This document shows, piece after piece, positions 56,588 through 64,000 of a stretch of DNA of 64,000 bases. Each line of letters begins with the position of its first letter. Position 1 is the stretch's first letter. The stretch comes from Stenotrophomonas sp. ZAC14D1_NAIMI4_1. GTDB taxonomy: Bacteria; Pseudomonadota; Gammaproteobacteria; Xanthomonadales; Xanthomonadaceae. The notes beneath the pieces were generated by a model that was given only the letters and a program-made list of their open reading frames with translations, was not told the origin of the DNA and ran no database searches. The DNA lies in NCBI RefSeq assembly GCF_003086775.1, contig NZ_CP026001.1, forward strand, positions 4,182,125 to 4,246,124, in the 5' to 3' direction. The position numbers and the translations under genes are program-made.

Positions 56588-57472
56588 TCAGTCCTTTGCC
56601 AGTGCCGTCAGCAGACGCAGGCCACGATTGGCACCATCCACCATGTACACGCCGCCGGCCGGCAGCAGGTCACTCCCCTCCTGCGCGACATCCTGCTGGC
56701 GCCACGGCGCCGACTGGCGCGGGCCCGGGATGAAGGGCTTCCAGACGCCATAGGGCGTTGGCTGGACGCCCGGTCCGTCACTCATCGTGTAGCTGACCAC
56801 CGTACGGACCGTCCACTCGGCAGCGTCCTTGTCCTTTCCGGTGGTCGGCGGTGCAAAGGTCCACTTGCGGGCGGCGGCGATGCTGGCATTGGCAAACAGA
56901 TCACGCATCTGCCGCATGGAGCGCTCTGGCCCCACGACCCCCAGGTTCACCTGCTCGGTGGCGACGTCGGCTGCATTGCCGTTCCGGTCCACCCTGATCA
57001 GCAGCACCACCTCGCCCTGCACGCCGTTGCGGAACGCCTGCTGCGGATAGCTCGGCGGCCCCATCTCGCGCCGCGTCACGGTGTCGGTATCCTTGTCGCT
57101 GTACACGTTGAAGTTGACGCCCGTCATGCGTACTTCCATCGTGCCGTCAGCTGCAGGCTTGCCGAGCAGGCGCACGCGGATCGGTGCCGTCACGGACACC
57201 GCACGTCCGTCCTGCACGGTCGGTTCGAAGCGCCAGCTGCGGATGGTGCCGTCGACGAAACCAGCGATCGTGGGCGTCAAGCGCTCGCGCTGGTCCAGTA
57301 CAAGATTGCTGACCGAGCCGTCTGTGGCCACCTCGATGGTGCCGGTCAGCACCATGCTGGCCTCGGCGGTGGCGCGCACCGCCTTCGTGGTCTGCGCAGG
57401 GGCATCAAAAGCGGTGATGGCGGCAACGCTGCCGACCGCCAGGGCAAGGGCAAGACAAAGGGATGAGCGCAT
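56588..57472 (-). CDS. Exported TonB C-terminal-domain protein (paralogue 2)
   Basis: A 294-residue paralogue of the adjacent downstream gene. The signal peptide (LCLALALAVGSVAAITAFDAP) leads to a first TonB_C-like repeat (VLTGTIEVATDGSVSNLVLD, SWRFEP) and a second repeat (PPSYPQQAFRNGVQGEVVLL, ARKWTFAPP). The shared closing segments FIPGPRQSAPW and SDLLPAGGVYMVD mark a tandem duplication. Without a membrane anchor or Pro-rich linker, neither is expected to act as a standard energy transducer. The pair lies downstream of aceK's end in the same direction, 72 bases away. Confidence 0.8.
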   Translation of the reverse strand: MRSSLCLALALAVGSVAAITAFDAPAQTTKAVRATAEASMVLTGTIEVATDGSVSNLVLDQRERLTPTIAGFVDGTIRSWRFEPTVQDGRAVSVTAPIRVRLLGKPAADGTMEVRMTGVNFNVYSDKDTDTVTRREMGPPSYPQQAFRNGVQGEVVLLIRVDRNGNAADVATEQVNLGVVGPERSMRQMRDLFANASIAAARKWTFAPPTTGKDKDAAEWTVRTVVSYTMSDGPGVQPTPYGVWKPFIPGPRQSAPWRQQDVAQEGSDLLPAGGVYMVDGANRGLRLLTALAKD

Positions 57473-57544
57473 CGGTACCGGATCCTTGGCAATGATGGTC
57501 CAGCCTAACCGAGTTTCGCGCCGCAGGGCCAGTGGCCGGGTCGG

Positions 57545-59275
57545 TCAGGCCAATCGATGATCGGCGGCATACGGTGGCGTGTCAGGGTAATCGCCACTGG
57601 CGAAGCGGGCCTGCAGGCCTTGCCACCAGGCAGGATCGAACAGGTGGCGGTAGTGCTCGCGCACCGCTGCCAGCTCCTGCGCCGGCAGCCCCATGAACGG
57701 CCCGAAGCGCTCGGGGAACACATCGCGCGGGCCGACATGGAACCACGGCTCGTCGGCAAGCGCTTCTTCCGGCGTGCGCGGCTGCGGCCAGGCGCGGAAC
57801 ACGCAGTCACTGACCAGGCACAGCTCGTCGTAGTCATAGAACACCGCGCGACCATGCCGCGACACACCGAAGTTCTTCGGCAGCATGTCACCGGGAAAAA
57901 TGTTGTTGCGGGCCATGTCGGTGATCGCCTGCGCGTAGTCCAGCGCGGCCGCGCGCACGGCCGGCGCACCCTGCTCGCGCAGGTACAGGTTCAGCGGGCG
58001 GAAACGGCGTTGCACGTAGCACAGGGCGATCTCGATCTCATCGCCCTGCACGCGCACGCTCTGCGCGCACTGCTGCAACAGCTCGTCCAGCAGCGCCGGG
58101 GCGAAGCGCTCGCGCGGGAAGCGCAGGTGGCGATACGGCTGTGCATCGAGCAGGCGGCCAACGCGATCCAGGTTGAACACCAGCGCGTATTTCTCTTCCA
58201 CCTGCTGCCGCGACATTGCCTTGGGCCAGGCGAAGCGGTCGCGGATCAGCTTGAACACCAGCGGGTAGCTGGGCAGGGTGAACACCGCCATGACCATGCC
58301 CGGGGTGCCCTCGGCGTGCACCAGGCGCTCGTGCGGGTATTCGTTGAAGTGGCGGAAGAAGGTGCGGTAGCGCTCGGTCTTGCCCTGCTTGGCACGGCCC
58401 AGCACGGTGTAGATCTCGTCGATGGGCTTGCCCGGCAGCAGGCTGCGCAGGAACACCACCGCGTCACCGACCGTGGCCAGGCCGGCCTGGAAATAGCTGC
58501 GCGAGACACCGAACAGATGGGCGACGTCACGGCGGCGGGTCAGCACCGCGTCGGCACGCAGGCCCTGTTCGTCGTTGACCAGGGCGATGATGCAGGGCGA
58601 GAAGCGGTGTTCGCCGAACACGCGGCCGACCAGGTAGGCACGGCGTTCGCGGTAGAACACGGTGTCGAGCAGCTCGATGCTGCGCACCGGGGTGTCGCCC
58701 CAGTGCGCGAGGTCATCCTGCAGGCGGATGGCGATGGCCGCCGCGCAGCGCAGCTGGTGTGCATACGGCACGTCGAAGCGGTAATCGGCCAGCACCCGCT
58801 GCAGCGCCTCCACCGGGCGCGTGGGCGACACCGCATAGGTGTGGCGCGCCACCGGGTGGGTGATCGCATCGGAGGGTTCGATGTCGAACGCGATGAACTC
58901 CAGCGCCGGGTCGACGCCCCGGGTCGCGAACAGGCGCCGCGCCAGGGTGTTGTAGAAGGTCTTGTACAGCTCGGCGTCGATCAGCCCCTGCAGCAGCGCG
59001 CTGTAGTGCGCGTGCACCTGCAGCCACAGCGCACGCACGCCGATGGCATCGCCGGCCATGCGCCGCAGCGCGTCCATGCGCTCGGCGATGCACAGGTCAT
59101 ACAGGGCGATGCGCTCGACCGCATCCTGCCGCGCGGCGGTCCAGTCGCGCTGCTCGAAGCGCAGCCGCGCCCGCGCCGTGATCGCGGCAAAGCGGGCGTG
59201 GTAGTCCTCGAAGCCATCGCGGATGGCCACGGCGATGCGCGGTGCCAGGTCGGCGGCGAGGTCAGGCTGGGACAT
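57545..59275 (-). CDS. aceK: Isocitrate dehydrogenase kinase/phosphatase
   Basis: AceK reversibly phosphorylates NADP isocitrate dehydrogenase and so sets the flux between the TCA cycle and the glyoxylate shunt. The 576-residue product has the expected length. It has the ATP-binding segment [20 protein letters not shown] and the catalytic block [14 protein letters not shown] followed by VFYDYDELC. The start at 59275 ([14 protein letters not shown]) fits; an upstream ATG at 59308 would add 11 residues. Unlike in E. coli, no aceB or aceA is adjacent. A SMAG pair separates it from the Roadblock genes upstream. Confidence 0.95.
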   Translation of the reverse strand: MSQPDLAADLAPRIAVAIRDGFEDYHARFAAITARARLRFEQRDWTAARQDAVERIALYDLCIAERMDALRRMAGDAIGVRALWLQVHAHYSALLQGLIDAELYKTFYNTLARRLFATRGVDPALEFIAFDIEPSDAITHPVARHTYAVSPTRPVEALQRVLADYRFDVPYAHQLRCAAAIAIRLQDDLAHWGDTPVRSIELLDTVFYRERRAYLVGRVFGEHRFSPCIIALVNDEQGLRADAVLTRRRDVAHLFGVSRSYFQAGLATVGDAVVFLRSLLPGKPIDEIYTVLGRAKQGKTERYRTFFRHFNEYPHERLVHAEGTPGMVMAVFTLPSYPLVFKLIRDRFAWPKAMSRQQVEEKYALVFNLDRVGRLLDAQPYRHLRFPRERFAPALLDELLQQCAQSVRVQGDEIEIALCYVQRRFRPLNLYLREQGAPAVRAAALDYAQAITDMARNNIFPGDMLPKNFGVSRHGRAVFYDYDELCLVSDCVFRAWPQPRTPEEALADEPWFHVGPRDVFPERFGPFMGLPAQELAAVREHYRHLFDPAWWQGLQARFASGDYPDTPPYAADHRLA

Positions 59276-59330
59276 GCACGGCTCGGCAGGGAGACGGGCA
59301 TTCACCATACGCCGGCGTGGGGTGGATTGT

Positions 59331-59394
59331 GTAGAGCCGAGCCCATGCTCGGCTGGCTTTGCTCGAAAGCAGCCGAGCATGGGCTCGGCTCTAC
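59331..59394. repeat. Inverted SMAG dimer
   Basis: A 24-base arm starting with GTAG (59331-59354, body AGCCGAG-CCCATG-CTCGGCT) is repeated exactly in inverted orientation at 59371-59394, with 16 bases between. Each arm can fold alone, or the two can fold into one long hairpin. It lies between the second Roadblock gene and aceK. Confidence 0.85.
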
Positions 59395-59407
59395 ACAGGC
59401 AGGGGAC

Positions 59408-59767
59408 TCAGATCGCCAGCTCGGATTCCACGTCCTGCACCTTGCGCCGGGCCAGGGCAAGGTTGCTCTTCGCGCGGTCCAGCACGATGTAGAAGAACAG
59501 GCCCCGCTTCTTCGCCACCGGGCGCATGATGTGGTACGCCTTGCCCAGCGAGATGAGGATGTCCTCGATGCTGTCATTGAGGTTGAGCGAGGCGGCGGTC
59601 TTCATCTTCGCGCGGATCACTTCGGTGTTGCCTGCGGCGGCCACTTCCATGTCCATGCCCGCGCCGGCTTCGCCCAGCAGCATGCCGCTCTCGTAGTCGA
59701 CCAGCGCCACGGCCTGCGCGCCGTCGATACCCATCAGTGCATTCAGCGATTCGGTCAGTCCAGCCAC
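59408..59767 (-). CDS. Roadblock/LC7-type protein, putative GTPase partner (B)
   Basis: A 119-residue single-domain protein of the Roadblock/LC7 kind: GAQAVALVDYESGMLLGEAG, then EVAAAGNTEVIRAKM, then HIMRPVAKKRGLFFYIVLDR. This family includes MglB, the GTPase-activating partner of MglA. A basic C-terminal helix (ALARRKVQDVESELAI) extends the fold. It is the last gene of a four-gene set with a GTPase and a second Roadblock gene 54 bases upstream. Confidence 0.83.
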   Translation of the reverse strand: MAGLTESLNALMGIDGAQAVALVDYESGMLLGEAGAGMDMEVAAAGNTEVIRAKMKTAASLNLNDSIEDILISLGKAYHIMRPVAKKRGLFFYIVLDRAKSNLALARRKVQDVESELAI

Positions 59768-59821
59768 GTCGTATCCCCTTGTCAGTGTTGGTTCGAGCCC
59801 CTCGTTCCCCTGCGGCCGGGC

Positions 59822-60238
59822 TCACGATCCGCTGAGTTCGGCCAGGATCGCCTGGCCACATTCCCTGCTCTGCCACAGCACCTGGCCGATCACGCTGCGC
59901 TGGTCACAGGCCGCCATCAGCAGCAGCGGCGCGCGGCCTTCGGCCTGGATCGCCAGCATCAGCACCTTGCCGCCCAGTGCTTCCAGCATCAGCGTCTGCA
60001 GATCGCCCAGCGCCAGCTCGCGACCCACCGCCGCCGCCAGGGCCAGCATCGCGCTGGTCATCGCGGCCAGCCGCTCGCCGCGCCCTTCGGCACCGGCACT
60101 GACCAGGGCGAAGCCATCGACACTGGCCAGCACCACCGTGCGCACCCCTTCCACGCGCCGCTGCAGGTCCTGCAGCAGCGGCTGCAGGCGCTCGCGCTGG
60201 CCGGCATCGGGCAGCGTCGCCACCTGTCCATCAGCCAT
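59822..60238 (-). CDS. Roadblock/LC7-type protein, putative GTPase partner (A)
   Basis: A 138-residue protein. After ~30 residues comes a Roadblock/LC7 domain: GVRTVVLASVDGFALVSAG, then AMTSAMLALAAAVGRELALG, then KVLMLAIQAEGRAPLLLMAA. The strong match to the SVDGF...A turn places it closest to MglB-like proteins. The start at 60238 overlaps the GTPase gene by eight bases; the frame extends upstream within the GTPase coding sequence but without family similarity. Together with the next gene it could form a heterodimeric partner of the GTPase. Confidence 0.85.
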   Translation of the reverse strand: MADGQVATLPDAGQRERLQPLLQDLQRRVEGVRTVVLASVDGFALVSAGAEGRGERLAAMTSAMLALAAAVGRELALGDLQTLMLEALGGKVLMLAIQAEGRAPLLLMAACDQRSVIGQVLWQSRECGQAILAELSGS

Positions 60239-60779
60239 GCAGGGCCACCAGTGCGTGTGCTTCCATTTCACTCATCAGTACATCCATCAGCAGCAGCCCC
60301 TGAGCGCGGTCCCGCGCATCCACGGGCAGCAGGGGCAGCGGCTGGTCATCCAGGCACGCCCGGCTGGCCCAGTCGTCCAGCTGCGCATCGGGCACCTGGT
60401 CCAGGTGGGTCACCGCCACCACCAGCGCCAGCGTGCCGGCAAACGGCCGCAGCGCCTGCAGGTAGGCATCCAGTTCGTCAGCGACGCCGGCGCGGCGCGC
60501 ATCCAGCAGCAGCACCGCGCCACGCGCACCCTGCAGCAGGATCGGCCACAGGAAGTCGAAGCGCTGCTGGCCGGGCGTGCCGTACAGGCGCAGGCGCTCA
60601 CCGTTGGGCAGGTCGATGTCGGCGTAATCCAGGGCGACCGTGGTCGAGGCCTTGTCCGCGCCCGCACGGTCGCTGTTGGCGACGTCAGTGTCGATGACCG
60701 CACCGGCCGCGATGCTGCGCACCAGGGTCGACTTGCCACTGCCCATGCCGCCAAGCACCACCACCTTGTGCTCACGCAT
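60231..60779 (-). CDS. Ras-like small GTPase (MglA/COG2229 type)
   Basis: A 182-residue GTPase. The P-loop is GGMGSGKST (residues ~10-18), the switch II segment is LYGTPGQQRFDF, and the base-recognition motif is THLD in place of NKxD, as often seen in this bacterial group. The length suits a single G domain without a membrane anchor. It is encoded between a pseudo-receiver protein (8-base overlap) and a Roadblock protein (8-base overlap). The arrangement recalls MglA/MglB, which set cell polarity and type IV pilus activity in other bacteria; such a role here is inference. Confidence 0.88.
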   Translation of the reverse strand: MREHKVVVLGGMGSGKSTLVRSIAAGAVIDTDVANSDRAGADKASTTVALDYADIDLPNGERLRLYGTPGQQRFDFLWPILLQGARGAVLLLDARRAGVADELDAYLQALRPFAGTLALVVAVTHLDQVPDAQLDDWASRACLDDQPLPLLPVDARDRAQGLLLMDVLMSEMEAHALVALHG

Positions 60780-61716
60780 TGCGCTCGCTCCCGCGCAGGC
60801 TGCGCCAGAGGCGTGCCAGCAGGCCATGGTCGGCGCTGCTGCCCCTCGGCGCGGCAGCTACCGGCGCGGCAGCCTGCAGCTGCGCGTAGCCACACAGGTA
60901 GGCGGCATGGATGAAGTCGCGCACGGCGGCTGGCGGCAGCTCCAGCAACGCCGCGCACTCGTCCACCGTGCACGCGCGCTTGAGCAGCAGCGAGCACAGG
61001 CGGAATCCATCGTGGTCGTGGCCGAGCACGCGGAAGTCGGGCCAGCGCAGCAGCTTCACCGCCGCACCGCGCAGGCGCTCGTCCAGTGCGTGCCAGTGGC
61101 GGCTGCGCTGCGCCCATTGCCACAGCAGCGGCCGCAACGGCTGGCGCGCGCGGTTGCCTGCCAGCACCCGGAACTGCGCCGGCGTCAGCGCGTCCAGATG
61201 GAGATGCTCGAAGCCCTGGGCCAGGCGTTCCACCAGCACGGCGGCCGGCTCCTGCAGGAGTACCGCCTGGTCCTGTTCCAGATCCAGCAGCAGCAGCGGC
61301 TGCCCGCTCTCGCCCAGCAGTGCATGGCCCTGGCGCACCGGCAGGCGCTCGCGCAGCAGGCGGGTGATGGCATGGGCGCCGTCGGCCAGGCGCACCGGCG
61401 CGGGTTCGGCGCTGCCCTGCATGCCACGCAGCGCGCGGCCGATGGCTCCATCATCGAGGACATCCTGGCGGCCATGGCCCTCGCGCAGCTGGCCGCCGAT
61501 GCCTTCGATCCAGCACTGCAGGCGCGGCCGCTGCTCGCGCATGCGCAGCGCGGCATTGCGCAGCGCCGGCGTGTCGCGCACCACCAGCAGGTCGCAGTCG
61601 TCCAGGTCCTGGCTGCGGCACACCTGCCCATCGGGCAGGGCCGAGGCCAGGCGCAGCCGCTGCAGCAGGGCCTGTTCGCCCTGGAGATCGGTTCCCACCA
61701 CCAGCACGCGTGCCAT
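60772..61716 (-). CDS. Pseudo-receiver protein with a C-terminal winged-helix-like domain
   Basis: A 314-residue soluble protein, not recognised as a named family. The first ~100 residues fold like a receiver (ARVLVVGTDLQGEQALLQRL, DDCDLLVVRDTPAL) but lack a clear acidic pocket. A middle section is rich in Leu/Gln/Arg. Residues ~245-290 look like a winged helix (LLLKRACTVDECAALLELP, then VRDFIHAAYLCGYAQL). It is the first gene of the GTPase-Roadblock operon and overlaps the GTPase by eight bases, so it may regulate or place the GTPase. A sigma-54-like promoter lies upstream. Confidence 0.75.
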   Translation of the reverse strand: MARVLVVGTDLQGEQALLQRLRLASALPDGQVCRSQDLDDCDLLVVRDTPALRNAALRMREQRPRLQCWIEGIGGQLREGHGRQDVLDDGAIGRALRGMQGSAEPAPVRLADGAHAITRLLRERLPVRQGHALLGESGQPLLLLDLEQDQAVLLQEPAAVLVERLAQGFEHLHLDALTPAQFRVLAGNRARQPLRPLLWQWAQRSRHWHALDERLRGAAVKLLRWPDFRVLGHDHDGFRLCSLLLKRACTVDECAALLELPPAAVRDFIHAAYLCGYAQLQAAAPVAAAPRGSSADHGLLARLWRSLRGSERNA

Positions 61717-61856
61717 CCGTGTTCCCCGGGCGACCGCCTCCCCGGCGGTCTCGCGTCGCCAAGGCTAGGGCATCGCCACGCGCGGCCGTCGTGATCGATT
61801 GCTCAGATCGACGGCGACCGCAGGCACGCACTGATCCGTTCTGCGACGGCCATCGT

Positions 61857-61875
61857 GGGCAAGTTTCATGCCGTA
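61857..61875 (-). promoter_or_regulatory. Candidate sigma-54 promoter of the GTPase-Roadblock operon
   Basis: On the minus strand CGGCATGAAACTTGCC carries the GG (61872-61871) and GC (61860-61859) doublets separated by ten bases, matching TGGCACG-N4-TTGCW at most positions. It would give a leader of about 130 bases before the ATG at 61716. The rest of the gap 61717-61967 holds only the terminator of the isocitrate dehydrogenase gene. Confidence 0.5.
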
Positions 61876-61916
61876 TTGACGGTTCCGGGAAATGGGGTCG
61901 GATCCCCAGGAAAAAA

Positions 61917-61942
61917 GAAACCCGCGCCGGAGCGCGGGTTTC
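61917..61942 (-). terminator. Intrinsic terminator of the isocitrate dehydrogenase gene
   Basis: GAAACCCGCGC-CGGA-GCGCGGGTTTC forms an 11-bp stem; on the minus strand it is followed by TTTTTT. It lies 25 bases after the stop of the gene at 61968. Confidence 0.88.
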
Positions 61943-61967
61943 GATGTCACTTCCTGCGGGCGATGGA

Positions 61968-64000
<2,033 letters not shown>

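Noticed and set aside
57557..60697. A plus-strand frame of about 1,050 codons across aceK and the Roadblock genes
   Set aside because: It crosses two gene boundaries and a SMAG dimer on the opposite strand and has no protein family features.

Overview
The window is a high-GC gammaproteobacterial chromosome segment, most likely from a Stenotrophomonas species. The evidence is the many GTAG-headed short palindromes of the SMAG type between genes, the Xanthomonadaceae-type order of the housekeeping genes (prmA-DUF3426-fis, purH/purD, rpoH, ftsEX, rhlB/trxA/rho, monomeric isocitrate dehydrogenase), and a Xanthomonas-style carbohydrate locus built around a TonB-dependent receptor. No rRNA, tRNA, CRISPR array, insertion sequence or prophage was seen.

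Layout. 0-14 kb holds housekeeping genes plus a six-gene, overlapping, minus-strand lipid cassette (9216 to 3411). It carries all four functions of the Escherichia coli ynbABCD operon and two more: an acyltransferase and a small membrane protein. rpoH (13.3-14.2 kb) is preceded by a sigma-E-like promoter and a dyad. 14.5-35.5 kb is a 21-kb minus-strand surface operon of three genes: a secreted DUF11 protein, a protein of about 5,015 residues made of 22 tandem two-domain units, and a 1,232-residue outer-membrane beta-barrel protein that starts one base after the giant's stop. A divergent XRE-type regulator with nested palindromes borders it. 36-44 kb returns to housekeeping: ung, a double-receiver protein, ftsX, ftsE, rhlB, trxA and rho. 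Rho and RhlB both have long disordered, basic tails.

45-54 kb is a carbohydrate-uptake locus: a GH3 glycosidase, a LacI-type repressor, a TonB-dependent receptor and a cupin-like protein. The 14-bp palindrome TGACAGCGCTGTCA overlaps the promoter of the glycosidase, and a one-mismatch copy overlaps the promoter of the receptor, so a local circuit can be read from sequence. 54-57.5 kb carries a GGDEF cyclase and two TonB_C paralogues. 57.5-61.9 kb carries aceK and, upstream of it, a Ras-like GTPase with two Roadblock/LC7 proteins and a pseudo-receiver protein behind a sigma-54-like promoter. The window ends inside a monomeric NADP isocitrate dehydrogenase gene.

The best candidates for something undescribed are the giant-repeat surface operon, where an Ig-like domain seems to be split across two proteins, and the sigma-54/GTPase/Roadblock cassette next to aceK.
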